Of a stretch of 57,489 nucleotides of DNA, positions 26,007 to 34,283 are shown piece after piece; position 1 is the stretch's first letter, and each line of letters opens with the position of its first letter. The notes under the pieces were generated by a model, which was not told the origin of the DNA, made no database searches, and saw only the letters and a program-made list of their open reading frames with translations. Source of the stretch: Bacteroidales bacterium (lineage in GTDB: Bacteria; Bacteroidota; Bacteroidia; Bacteroidales; VadinHA17); the NCBI GenBank assembly GCA_003157015.1, contig PMIJ01000159.1, positions 1-57,489 on the forward strand, in the 5' to 3' direction. Made by a program: the position numbers and the translations under genes.

Positions 26007-27134
26007 ATGTTTGAAAAAAAAGTATTTGATTACAAAGGACTTGAAGTAAGAGTTACTGATTATGCAAATGATGGTATTTTAGATATTCTCAATCATGCTG
26101 TTCAGGGCTCTGAGGGTGGATTAAGATTTTCTTTGCAGAATATTGCACCACGTATTGCAGCATACGGGGATCAGATCAGATTTGTATCACTCTACAAGAA
26201 AAACCAGATAATGGGAACGGTTGGTTCTTGTTTCCGTGTTTCAGGACAAGGGAACCTTCGATACCCTGCTTCATATCTGAGGTACCTTGCCTTTCAATCA
26301 ACTTATCAATCGGGTTCCGGGTGGAGGAGACAAAGAAAGGCCCTTATAAAACCTGAGAAAGACGATACTTTCAAACAAAAAACTCTTGAAATTTTCAGTA
26401 AACCGCATTTGCTGGATCTTAATAACGTACTCGAAGGAGACAAACATATTATGTATGCTTTTGTGGAAAGCAAGAATGAAAGGTCTAAAAACCTTGTCCA
26501 CCAGGCAGGATATGAGTATATAAGATCATTTCTAACCGTTGCATTCAGCAGGTTTTCGCCCAAGTCAGATAGCCGGGTCACAAAGTTACGGGATGAAGAA
26601 AGATCCGAGATGGAATTGCTTCTGAAAGAATATTACTGTAACTATTCTTTTTTCAGTACTGATTTTTCTTTTTACGGGGACCGGTATTATATCTTAAAAA
26701 ATGGAAACGAGATCATAGCAGGAGTAAGCGCAATTCCATCAGTTTACAAGGTTTATGATATCCCCGGAGTCTGGGGATGGGTCATAATGAAGGTTCTTCC
26801 CAAAACTCCTTATTTCCGGAGATTATTCCGTCCGGGAGAATTCAGATACATTGTATTTGATGCAATTTATTGTAAAAAGGGAAATGAAAATCTTCTGGGA
26901 AAACTTTTTGAATCCGTATGTGCTGCAGAAGGTTTCAATACCGGACTTACCTGGCTCGATGATCATAGTCTGCTCTATGATAAATTGAGGACCGTTGTGA
27001 AAATGGGAGCACTTAACAGGATGCTGAATGCAAAACCCGGATTGGTATATTCCAGGTTTATAAATCTGTCTGACAATGAAAAGGAGTATTTTTATACTGC
27101 ACCGGCATATATTTCAGGATTTGACTTTTCTTAA
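26007..27134 (+). CDS. GNAT-fold-like protein of unknown function
   Basis: I start at 26007 (product begins MFEKKVFDYKG, 375 residues), because the frame upstream to 25902 runs through the repeat. The protein resembles the acetyltransferase fold in outline: IRFVSLYKKNQIMGTVGSC like strands 3-4, then SYLRYLAF, and an ESKNERSKNLVHQAGYEY stretch that looks like the C-terminal GNAT motif. A second half (about 200-375) may hold another such domain (IIAGVSAIPSVYKVYD). No catalytic residue can be named. Neighbours (ispD, fucosidases) give no clear hint. Confidence 0.6.
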   Translation: MFEKKVFDYKGLEVRVTDYANDGILDILNHAVQGSEGGLRFSLQNIAPRIAAYGDQIRFVSLYKKNQIMGTVGSCFRVSGQGNLRYPASYLRYLAFQSTYQSGSGWRRQRKALIKPEKDDTFKQKTLEIFSKPHLLDLNNVLEGDKHIMYAFVESKNERSKNLVHQAGYEYIRSFLTVAFSRFSPKSDSRVTKLRDEERSEMELLLKEYYCNYSFFSTDFSFYGDRYYILKNGNEIIAGVSAIPSVYKVYDIPGVWGWVIMKVLPKTPYFRRLFRPGEFRYIVFDAIYCKKGNENLLGKLFESVCAAEGFNTGLTWLDDHSLLYDKLRTVVKMGALNRMLNAKPGLVYSRFINLSDNEKEYFYTAPAYISGFDFS

Positions 27135-27149
27135 TATTTGCTCCTGATT

Positions 27150-27285
27150 CTTTGACCCTTTGTGTTACTCTGTGCTTCTCATTACAACTCTCCCGATAAA
27201 TCGGGACAAGTTGTGTAAGTTCTTAAGTATTACTTATACAGAGAGCCACAGAGAATCACTGAGATCACTGAGAAAATTCAAGTCA
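27150..27285. repeat. CTCTGTG/CACAGAG dispersed palindromic repeat, copy 1
   Basis: CTTTGTGTTACTCTGTGC (27159-27176) faces ACAGAGAGCCACAGAG (about 27239-27254), with an inner CCCGATAAATCGGG hairpin (about 27191-27204). The same words appear at 28641-28713. The frame of the fucosidase gene is open through it, but that is not evidence for coding. Confidence 0.55.
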
Positions 27286-27324
27286 TACTTTAAGTTAATT
27301 TGGTTTGCTTTTCAGAATTATATT

Positions 27325-28626
27325 ATGAATAAAAAAATATTCGCTTTATTTATTTTGGCTCTGTTAACCGGTAGGATAATGACAATTTCAGGACAGGGTA
27401 CGATAGACAAGAAAATGCAGTGGTTCAAAGATGCCAAACTTGGGATCTTCATTCATTGGGGAATTTATGCTGTTAATGGTATTGATGAATCATGGTCATT
27501 CTATAACGGGTATATTTCCTATGATGATTACATGAAACAGCTGAGCGGATTTACAGCATCGGAATACAAACCAGCTGAATGGGTTTCGCTTATCAGGGAA
27601 AGCGGGGCAAAATTTGCTGTTCTAACTTCAAAACATCACGATGGAGTAGCAATGTGGGATACCAGGCAGGGAGAGCTCAGTATTGTTAAGAAATCTCCGG
27701 CAGCAAGAGATGTGGTAACTCCTTTTGTAAATGCACTAAGAAAACAAGGACTTAAGGTTGGTATATATTACTCTTTGCTTGACTGGTCCAATCCTGATTA
27801 TCCAAATTTCACAAAGAATGAAAAACGTTATTCTGAAGATTCAGTAAAATGGGCGCGATTCGAAAAATTCAATTTGGGTCAGATTGAAGAGATAGGAAGA
27901 AATTTTAATCCAGATCTTTATTGGTTTGATGGTGACTGGGAACAAAGCGCTGAAAAATGGAAGGCTAAGGAAATACGAAAGATGATACTCGAAAGGAATC
28001 CATCTGCAATTATTAATTCACGCCTTCAGGGTTATGGTGATTATGCTACACCGGAACAGGGACTTCCTGTGGAAAGACCTAAAGAGAAATTCTGGGAGTT
28101 ATGCATGACAATAAATGATTCGTGGGGTTACCAGCAGAATGACAAGGAATTTAAATCACCTGAACAGATTATCAAAATATTTACTGAATGCCTGTCAAAA
28201 GGAGGCAATTTGCTTTTGGATATCGGGCCAAAAGCTGATGGTACAATTCCGGACCAGGAGGTGAATGTTCTCAAAGAACTCGGTAAGTGGACAAAAAAGC
28301 ATTCAGAGGCTATCTATGGCACTGAGGGAGGTCTTCCAGCCGGGTACTTCTACGGGCCGTCTACGCTTTCAAAGGATAGTACCATGCTCTATCTCTTTGT
28401 TCATGGCAATCCCAAAGGCCAGGTAATGCTGGAAGGGATAAAAAATAAGATCAACAGGATCTATGTTGTTGGAAATGGGACAAAACTTAACTGGAAAGTA
28501 TATCTTAAACCATATTGGAGCAATAATGCCGGATTGACATTTATTGATGTGCCGGATGCAGTTCTTGATGATTATATGACTGTTATAGCGGTTGTTATTG
28601 ATGGAAAGCTGCAGTTACAGAAATAA
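27325..28626 (+). CDS. Alpha-L-fucosidase, GH29, first copy
   Basis: The start is at 27325 (MNKKIFALF...); upstream in-frame sequence is a repeat. A 433-residue secreted enzyme with a signal peptide of about 24 residues. GH29 landmarks are LGIFIHWGIYAV (about 37-48), SKHHDGVAMWD (about 104-114) and YWFDGDWE with the probable nucleophile Asp (about 198-205). The general acid/base is not conserved enough in GH29 to name. It cleaves alpha-linked L-fucose from glycans, in periplasm or at the surface. It is about 30 percent alike (by eye) to the second copy downstream, so the two likely have different linkages. Confidence 0.9.
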   Translation: MNKKIFALFILALLTGRIMTISGQGTIDKKMQWFKDAKLGIFIHWGIYAVNGIDESWSFYNGYISYDDYMKQLSGFTASEYKPAEWVSLIRESGAKFAVLTSKHHDGVAMWDTRQGELSIVKKSPAARDVVTPFVNALRKQGLKVGIYYSLLDWSNPDYPNFTKNEKRYSEDSVKWARFEKFNLGQIEEIGRNFNPDLYWFDGDWEQSAEKWKAKEIRKMILERNPSAIINSRLQGYGDYATPEQGLPVERPKEKFWELCMTINDSWGYQQNDKEFKSPEQIIKIFTECLSKGGNLLLDIGPKADGTIPDQEVNVLKELGKWTKKHSEAIYGTEGGLPAGYFYGPSTLSKDSTMLYLFVHGNPKGQVMLEGIKNKINRIYVVGNGTKLNWKVYLKPYWSNNAGLTFIDVPDAVLDDYMTVIAVVIDGKLQLQK

Positions 28627-28636
28627 GTTGAAATAA

Positions 28637-28715
28637 ATATCCTCTGTGGTTCTTTGTGTCACTCTGTGTAACCAAAAAGAACTAACGCAGAGTTTCACAG
28701 AGGATTCACAAAGTG
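28637..28715. repeat. CTCTGTG/CACAGAG dispersed palindromic repeat, copy 2
   Basis: CCTCTGTG (28641-28648) pairs with CACAGAGG (28696-28703), and CTTTGTG (28652-28658) with CACAAAG (28707-28713). This is the same repeat family as 27150-27285. The pair brackets the first fucosidase gene. Confidence 0.55.
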
Positions 28716-28731
28716 AAAATTAAAAACTAGT

Positions 28732-30171
28732 ATGAAAAGGCCATTATTTATCCTATTTGTTTTATTAGTTGTTTCAAATTCAGCAATTTATTGTCAGGAA
28801 GAAAACAGGTATATACCGGAAACAGATCCACTTGTACTGGCGAAGCTTGAAAAATGGAAGGATCTGAAATTCGGCCTCCTTATGCATTGGGGGACATACA
28901 GCCAGTGGGGAATTGTGGAATCATGGTCAATTTGTGCCGAAGATGAGAGCTGGTGCATAAGGCGTAATCCAAGTTATGTGGAGTATAAAAAAGAGTATGA
29001 AAATCTTCAGACGACATTTAATCCGGTTCATTTTGATCCGGCGAAATGGGCAAAAGCTGCAAAAGATGCCGGGATGAAATACGTCATTTTCACTACCAAA
29101 CATCACGACGGATTCTGTATGTTTGATACAAAGCTGACAGACTACAAAATAACCAGCGACAAAACACCCTTTCATACCAATCCTAAGGCAAACATAGCGA
29201 AAGAGATTTTTAATGCTTTCCGTGCTGAAGGTTTCTGGACAGGAGCCTATTTTTCCAAACCCGACTGGCATAATGAAAATTATTGGTGGCCAAATTTTGC
29301 AACTCCCGACAGAAATGTAAATTATGATGTTACAAAGTATCCTGATCGCTGGGAAAACTTTGTGCAGTTTACACAAGGTCAAATCATGGAGCTTCTCGGA
29401 GGCGATTACGGGAAAATGGATATCCTCTGGCTCGACGGTGGATGGGTGCAGAAGATGACAAAAGAAGAGATTCTAAAAGAAATAACTTCTCCGGATTATA
29501 AGTTTATCCATGTGCAGAATCAGGATATCCGGATGGATAAGCTTGTTGCCAAAGCACGGCAAAAACAACCGGGACTGATTGTCGTCGATCGTGCAGTGCA
29601 AGGAAAGAACCAGAATTACCTTACTCCTGAAAACCATGTTCCGGGAAAGGCGCTTCCTTTTCCATGGGAATCATGTATTATTGCCGGAGGAGGCTGGTCA
29701 TGGGTGCCTGACGCCAAATATATGAGCGGGGAAAATGCCATTCAGCTTCTTGTTGATATAATTGCCAAAGGCGGAAATCTTTTGTTGAATATTGCCCCGG
29801 GACCGGAAGGACAATGGCACGATGATGCTTACAGGCTCCTGGAAGACATAGGCCGCTGGATGAAGGTAAACAGCGAATCAATTTACGGAACACGAGCTCT
29901 TGCTCCTTATAAAGAAGGGAAGGTATGCATTTCAAAAAAGGGAAATAACACGGTTTATATTTATTACATGGCAGAATCGGGCGAAAAAATTCCATCAAAA
30001 ATAGGAATGTCTACATATTCATTGCCTGCAAACACGAAAGTCAAAATGCTGGGAACCGATACTTTTCTCAGACAGGAGAAAACCGACAAAGGATTTTCCA
30101 TATTAATTCCTGATAAAATCAGAAAAAACCCTTCCTCGGATTATGTTTGGGTGATTAAAGCAACATTCTAA
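28732..30171 (+). CDS. Alpha-L-fucosidase, GH29, second copy
   Basis: A 479-residue secreted GH29 enzyme with a signal peptide (about 1-21, SAIYCQ). Motifs: FGLLMHWGTYSQWG (about 43-56), TTKHHDGFCMFD (about 122-133) and LWLDGGWV with the probable nucleophile Asp (about 230-237). The insertion WSICAEDESWCIRR near residue 65 and the longer middle set it apart from the first copy and match a GH29 subgroup I associate with Bacteroidota. Both fucosidases face the same way, with no sulfatase or SusC/D pair nearby. Confidence 0.9.
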   Translation: MKRPLFILFVLLVVSNSAIYCQEENRYIPETDPLVLAKLEKWKDLKFGLLMHWGTYSQWGIVESWSICAEDESWCIRRNPSYVEYKKEYENLQTTFNPVHFDPAKWAKAAKDAGMKYVIFTTKHHDGFCMFDTKLTDYKITSDKTPFHTNPKANIAKEIFNAFRAEGFWTGAYFSKPDWHNENYWWPNFATPDRNVNYDVTKYPDRWENFVQFTQGQIMELLGGDYGKMDILWLDGGWVQKMTKEEILKEITSPDYKFIHVQNQDIRMDKLVAKARQKQPGLIVVDRAVQGKNQNYLTPENHVPGKALPFPWESCIIAGGGWSWVPDAKYMSGENAIQLLVDIIAKGGNLLLNIAPGPEGQWHDDAYRLLEDIGRWMKVNSESIYGTRALAPYKEGKVCISKKGNNTVYIYYMAESGEKIPSKIGMSTYSLPANTKVKMLGTDTFLRQEKTDKGFSILIPDKIRKNPSSDYVWVIKATF

Positions 30172-30186
30172 TAACATATTCATAAT

Positions 30187-30891
30187 ATGAAAAAGTTTAG
30201 AATTCATTATTTTCAACATGTCCCTTTTGAAGGTTTGGGGAGTATCGAAGACTGGATTTCTTTAAATGGACATTCTCTTACCGTCACAAAATTATTTGAA
30301 AAGGCGGAGTTTCCAGAAATCTCTGACATAGACTGGCTTATTGTCATGGGTGGTCCGATGAATGTATATAACGAGAAGCAATTTCCATGGCTGAAGGGTG
30401 AAAAGAGATTTATCCGGCGGGCGATAGATGCAGGAAAAACGGTATTGGGAATATGCCTGGGATCACAATTAGTATCGGCCGCCCTGGGAGCAAAAGTATA
30501 TAAGAACATGGAAAATGAAATCGGATGGTTTGATATTGAACTGACTCCATTGGCACAATCGGGTAATTTGTTTTTTGATATGGGAAACAGAATAAACGTA
30601 TTTCACTGGCATGGAGATACATTTGATTTACCGGAAAGTGCGATTAACCTGGCTTCTTCAGCCTGTACAAAAAACCAGGCATATATTTATAAAAACAAAG
30701 TGCTTGCTTTACAATTTCACCTTGAACCAACACTGGATTCGTTAATGCAGATGATTGAAGGCGGAAGGGATGAATTAAAGAAGGGGAAATATATCCAAAC
30801 TGAAAAAGACATATTGAGAAATAAAAGGTTAATTAAACCGGGCAGGAAAATTCTGTTTACATTATTATCGAGGCTGGCGGAACAAGTATAA
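30187..30891 (+). CDS. Class I glutamine amidotransferase (GMP-synthase-like domain)
   Basis: A 234-residue stand-alone GATase1 domain. The nucleophile elbow GICLGSQ (Cys about 89) and the His-Glu pair in QFHLEPT (about 178-184) complete the triad. An oxyanion MGGPMNVY (about 54-61) is also present. Proteins of this type (YfeJ/GuaA-like) are widespread, with roles such as hydrolysis of gamma-glutamyl compounds; the true substrate is unknown. It starts 15 bases after the second fucosidase but has an unrelated function. It is the last gene before the tRNA-Val and island. Confidence 0.87.
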   Translation: MKKFRIHYFQHVPFEGLGSIEDWISLNGHSLTVTKLFEKAEFPEISDIDWLIVMGGPMNVYNEKQFPWLKGEKRFIRRAIDAGKTVLGICLGSQLVSAALGAKVYKNMENEIGWFDIELTPLAQSGNLFFDMGNRINVFHWHGDTFDLPESAINLASSACTKNQAYIYKNKVLALQFHLEPTLDSLMQMIEGGRDELKKGKYIQTEKDILRNKRLIKPGRKILFTLLSRLAEQV

Positions 30892-31008
30892 TTAGTCTTT
30901 ATTAATTCCAGGATCTCTTAACCTGTGAACATAAAATTATAAGCGACCCACATTTTAATAAACGGTCCATATATGTTTAATGAAAATTACTATTTTTGGG
31001 CACATAAT

Positions 31009-31083
31009 GGGACGTTAGCTCAGTTGGTTCAGAGCGCTTGCTTGACAGGCAAGAGGTCACTGGTTCGATTCCAGTACGCCCCA
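31009..31083 (+). tRNA. tRNA-Val (anticodon GAC), island insertion site
   Basis: A 75-nt cloverleaf: acceptor GGGACGT with ACGCCCC, D arm GCTCAGTTGGTTCAGAGC, anticodon arm CTTGC-TTGACAG-GCAAG (anticodon GAC), T arm CTGGTTCGATTCCAG. CCA is not encoded. Position 4 is A facing C at 69 (a mismatch where relatives have G-C). The 3' half from 31039 is repeated at 52976, so the gene is the attachment site of the island. Confidence 0.93.
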
Positions 31084-31129
31084 CAAAAAAATAAGCGCAA
31101 ACAGACATATATTAACTGAATGCGCTTAT
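31039..31129. repeat. Left attachment repeat (attL), 91 bp
   Basis: A 91-base direct repeat, identical to 52976-53066. It covers the tRNA-Val from the anticodon arm to its 3' end plus the downstream terminator stem. The next bases after it also stay alike (ATTTAATGGTTA here; TTTAAATGGTTA there). Confidence 0.9.
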
Positions 31130-31134
31130 TTTAT
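31090..31134 (+). terminator. Terminator of tRNA-Val
   Basis: AATAAGCGCA (31090-31099) pairs perfectly with TGCGCTTATT (31121-31130), followed by TTATTT. It lies inside the attachment repeat, so the same stem without the T-rich tail is found at 53027-53066. Confidence 0.75.
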
Positions 31135-31143
31135 TTAATGGTT

Positions 31144-31373
31144 ACTGAAACTATACTGAAACAATTCTGGGTTTTATCATTTATATTCAATTATTCTGGT
31201 TGGCGAAGTCAATTAGCTAAAACATCCGAGTTAGGGTTAGGATTAATTTTAAAACTGTCTGGATGTAAAAGATTTTTATTGTCTGGTCCTCAATCTAGTC
31301 ATGAAGGCAGGAAGGGGACTGGATGGCTCGTTTGCAACTTTAGAATTTAAGGTTGGCTTACGGAAGTTGCAAA
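31144..31373. promoter_or_regulatory. Possible integrase arm sites at the left end
   Basis: Two ACTGAAAC words (31144-31151 and 31155-31162) lie 15 bases from attL. Further in, TTTGCAACTT (31331-31340) and AAGTTGCAAA (31364-31373) form a perfect inverted repeat. TTGCAAC also occurs in tandem next to attR (52841-52862), which suggests arm-type integrase binding sites at both ends. The stem could instead end the gene at 31449. The rest of 31130-31448 holds nothing I can name. Confidence 0.4.
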
Positions 31374-31448
31374 TGTACCTTCTAGTGAGATGTGGGATTC
31401 CTGAATTTACTAATATCCCGCCTATTTTTTATATACTGTGCTAAGTAG

Positions 31449-32291
31449 TTACGCTTCTATATTTATCATCAACTCCCTAAATTTAATTGTTGCTAATTCA
31501 CTTTGTTGTCCCTTTCGGCAAAAATCCATTTCTGCTAATTGTCTATTAGGATTTTCAATAATCATTTTCCCATTGATAAGTTTTTTCTTAAGTAGAATTA
31601 ATGCATCCTTGAACCGTTTGTCTTTTTGAGCTTTCTTAAAAAAAGATAAGGTATAACAATAGTAAAATAAATTGTATCTAAAAAATGGAAATTCTGTTTT
31701 CATAAACAGTGAGCCGATTCCATAATGGCAAGGTCCAGTTGGTTTTTTTATTTCCCAATGCCATAAGAGAAAATCAACAGCTTTATCCAATCGCTTATCT
31801 GTATTTTTTAAACCTGTAAATCTAAATGCGTCTAATGCTTCCAATGTTGGTCCGGGATTTGAATACTTTGTTTCAAGTCCTTTTCCAAAACTGAATTTAT
31901 TGCACATCCAACCTCCATCTTCTTGTTGTGTTTCCAATAAATGCTCAAATGTTTTTTTAATTCTGTTATCATCTGAATATCCCAAATAACAAAGAACTCT
32001 GGCTGCACCAATTGTATGACAGGGATAGATTGCTCCGGAAGGGGAAACCTTGAATCGTCCATCTGGTTTCCAAGTACTAAAAATGAGGTCAGCAATATCT
32101 TGAATAATAATGTCTTTTTTGGTGAATCCTAATTCAGAAAGCATTAGTGCAACATCTCTTGTATCAAAGGGGCTTCCTTTGCTAATTTTCTTGTCTTTTG
32201 TCGCCCATAATTCGCCCCCATTATGATTAATTTTAGACATAATCATAACAATATCAGCTTTATATTTCTCTTTTAGATTCATTTCACACAA
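31449..32291 (-). CDS. Prenyltransferase/terpene-cyclase-fold (alpha-alpha toroid) protein
   Basis: A 280-residue protein (or 277 from an ATG at 32282) with repeats of an alpha-alpha barrel: DIADLIFSTWKPDGRFKV, TFEHLLETQQEDGGWMCNK and AVDFLLWHWEIKKPTGPCH. QEDGGW resembles the QW motif of squalene cyclases, but the catalytic Asp-rich box is not seen. There is no signal peptide. Such single-domain proteins are annotated as prenyltransferase/squalene-oxidase repeat proteins, with unknown substrate. First cargo gene from the left end; sequence around it lacks an obvious promoter. Confidence 0.65.
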   Translation of the reverse strand: MCEMNLKEKYKADIVMIMSKINHNGGELWATKDKKISKGSPFDTRDVALMLSELGFTKKDIIIQDIADLIFSTWKPDGRFKVSPSGAIYPCHTIGAARVLCYLGYSDDNRIKKTFEHLLETQQEDGGWMCNKFSFGKGLETKYSNPGPTLEALDAFRFTGLKNTDKRLDKAVDFLLWHWEIKKPTGPCHYGIGSLFMKTEFPFFRYNLFYYCYTLSFFKKAQKDKRFKDALILLKKKLINGKMIIENPNRQLAEMDFCRKGQQSELATIKFRELMINIEA

Positions 32292-32623
32292 TAACTCAAT
32301 AAACGTAACTGGTTGCGTTTATTTGCGCCTTTGACGAAACCCGAACAAGATGCATACATCCTGATAAACAGTCGCTTATAAATTTGTGCGAGCCTTTCAT
32401 CCAATTGCGGTCATTTATATTTATTTAATTCTATTCTTATAAAAACGAATTTAATACATTTTATTTGTCATGGCTAAAATCTTAAAGAAATAGAATCGTT
32501 GTCAAATTGTAGTCCCGAATTGGCAAAAAACATGTGTTTGTTAGCAGCGAAGGCCGTCGCGGTGGCAAGCTGCCAAACTCTTGCTTGCGCGTTGGATATC
32601 AAGGTATTGTGCACAAAATCTTA

Positions 32624-32703
32624 AACCTAACGACCCGGCAGTTTAATTGAGTCGCTGCCCTAGTCAGGACTATGCTTTTCATAGCACCGACCGAGTTAGT
32701 GGC
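32624..32703 (-). other. attC-like palindromic site 1
   Basis: Reads ACCTAACGACCCGG ... a CTATG-CTTTT-CATAG hairpin ... CCGACCGAGTTAG on the plus strand; the CTAAC/GTTAG ends are complementary. It ends 6 bases before the stop of the cupin gene. Bases 32663-32686 are identical to 33316-33339 in site 2. On the gene's strand the outer box is GTTAGGT, which fits the attC R' consensus GTTRRRY; the inner box does not fit exactly. The 330 bases before it (32292-32623) hold another G+C-rich patch (32531-32600) and no gene. Confidence 0.5.
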
Positions 32704-32709
32704 TATTTT

Positions 32710-33216
32710 TTATTTGTTTTTGCTTCTTATGCTTTCCCATTTCCCAAATACTTCCTTTTCTCCTTCGAAATATGATGACTGAGAATCCTTTTTAAAAATC
32801 TCAAACGAAGGAGCAATAAGTATTTTATCTGAATCAGGGTATTCACATACATCATATCCAATATATGTTCTTATATCGAGGTAAGTACATGGTTCAGAAC
32901 TATGGTTATAAAACTGGTGTGCGCCTAATTCACCCATTTCAAAGAATATAAGGTCACCACCTGAGACTACCTCAAATCCCTCTGGCTTTCGTAAAGTCAT
33001 TGAACCTGAGATAATCATAAATAACTCTTCAGCAAATCTATGGAAGTGGTAGGGAGCTGATAGTTGTCCTGGATTTAATAATCGAAGATCAAAGTTTAAA
33101 TTCTTGGGATAAATCCCATTCTTTTTTCTTGAGAAATCTGATAATAACCGAAAGTTATCAATCTTGTTAGGATCTTCTTGAAATTCTCTTTTTTCGGATT
33201 TTAATACTGTTGCCAT
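32710..33216 (-). CDS. Cupin-domain protein
   Basis: A 168-residue single-domain cupin. Motif 1 is YHFHRFAEELFMIISG (His pair and Glu as metal ligands, about 56-71); motif 2 is GDLIFFEMGELGAHQFYN with the fourth His (about 87-104). No signal peptide, so a cytoplasmic metal-binding or sensing role is likely, with unknown ligand. The gene has its own attC-like site just after the stop and a second one 40 bases before its start, as a mobile cassette would. Confidence 0.82.
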   Translation of the reverse strand: MATVLKSEKREFQEDPNKIDNFRLLSDFSRKKNGIYPKNLNFDLRLLNPGQLSAPYHFHRFAEELFMIISGSMTLRKPEGFEVVSGGDLIFFEMGELGAHQFYNHSSEPCTYLDIRTYIGYDVCEYPDSDKILIAPSFEIFKKDSQSSYFEGEKEVFGKWESIRSKNK

Positions 33217-33256
33217 ATCTATTATTTTGATTGATTTTGTACAATTTATGAACTGT

Positions 33257-33362
33257 GCAGCGAGTTCGAACTTGTCACATACCGGCTCGGTTGTTTAATT
33301 TAGTTGCCATCTGTTGTCAGGACTATGCTTTTCATAGCAACGTTCGAGTTAGCGGTTAGGCA
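33257..33362 (-). other. attC-like palindromic site 2
   Basis: CGAGTTCG (33261-33268), ACCGGCTCGG, then TTTAATTTAGTTGCC, the CTATG-CTTTT-CATAG hairpin, GCAACGTTCGAGTTAG and GGTTAGGC at the end. TTGC/GCAA arms pair. The site stops 10 bases before the stop codon of the gene at 33373. It is close to site 1 over its right half. Confidence 0.5.
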
Positions 33363-33372
33363 TTTTAAGAGT

Positions 33373-33957
33373 TCACTTGATTAAATCAAAGCTTACAGTA
33401 TAGAAATGAAAATACCTTGCATCTGGCTCCTCTGTTCGCACTTCAATTTTGGAATCATTAGTAAAAACAATTAAGGGTTCTCCGAATTGCTTAAAAAATT
33501 CATTATCCCGAAAATATCTTTTGCTTTTATTGGGATATTTATTTTTGATTATTTCAAGGAAGGCCTTCATCTGTTCAGCATACTTTGAATCTTTTTTAAC
33601 CATAATTCTGATCGTTTTAATAACGTCTGGTTGTGGTGCATGGTTTGGTTCCCATTCAAACATGTTCATAATCAAAAGATATTGATCCTGTGGATTTTTT
33701 GGTACCCAATTTTCCGATTTGAGAATTCTTAGATCAGGGTATAAAGCATTTGACATTGTACCAGGTGCGTTAAAATTAGATGCACCAGTAGTAGAATATT
33801 CAAAATTGTGCTCTTTTAATATTTTGCTTAAGTGATTGGTATTTGTTAAAGACATTTCAATGTCCTCAACTGTCACTGAAGGGTTACTTAAAAGTTGACA
33901 AAAACACGTATGACTATTCAAGTAAGTAAATAATAAAAGGGCCAGTATTTTTTTCAT
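33373..33957 (-). CDS. Secreted protein of unknown function
   Basis: A start at 33957 (MKKILALLLF) gives 194 residues and a clean signal peptide (about 1-19); four residues more are possible from 33969. The mature part is polar (for example DRYFRDNEFFKQFG-like stretch, VFTNDSKIEVRTEEPDARYF). I recognise no family and no motif. It is framed by attC-like sites 2 and 3, so it may be a single-gene cassette. Confidence 0.6.
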   Translation of the reverse strand: MKKILALLLFTYLNSHTCFCQLLSNPSVTVEDIEMSLTNTNHLSKILKEHNFEYSTTGASNFNAPGTMSNALYPDLRILKSENWVPKNPQDQYLLIMNMFEWEPNHAPQPDVIKTIRIMVKKDSKYAEQMKAFLEIIKNKYPNKSKRYFRDNEFFKQFGEPLIVFTNDSKIEVRTEEPDARYFHFYTVSFDLIK

Positions 33958-34087
33958 AGCAGTAAGCATTCGTTATTATTTGGTTCTAAGTTTATTACAC
34001 AAAAAGAATGCCATTTGAGAAAACTTCAATTCATATTTTGCAGATCATGTATACAATACTTGTTCACCTACGCGGAGGCTGGTGCTT

Positions 34088-34272
34088 ACCGCTAACGATC
34101 AAGCGGTATTTGTTGTTGCCGCCAGCAGCGGGGTGACGTGTTTTTTGAAGGCTGGTAAAAATGATAATTTCGTCATTAAGCGTGCTATTATCTAGAAATC
34201 AAAAAACATGACACCATCTGGGTGAGCCGGCCTTGGCCGAAGGCAATAACACATACTGTCCGAGTTAGCTGC
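34088..34272 (-). other. attC-like palindromic site 3
   Basis: GCTAACGATC (34091-34100) and CCGAGTTAGC (about 34260-34269) form the ends. TATTTGTTGTTGCC (about 34107-34120) pairs with GGCAATAACACATA (34242-34255) with two mismatches. The central 120 bases are G+C-richer at both sides. The site ends 12 bases before the stop of the glutaminyl cyclotransferase gene. This is the longest of the sites, as large variable terminal structures are in some attC sites. Confidence 0.5.
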
Positions 34273-34283
34273 TTTATTTTTTC

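Noticed and set aside
27160..27324. N-terminal extension of the first fucosidase
   Set aside because: It covers a dispersed repeat; a signal peptide starts exactly at the ATG at 27325.
31120..31350. A 76-codon frame just inside attL
   Set aside because: It begins inside the tRNA terminator repeat, has no domain, and runs through the probable arm sites.
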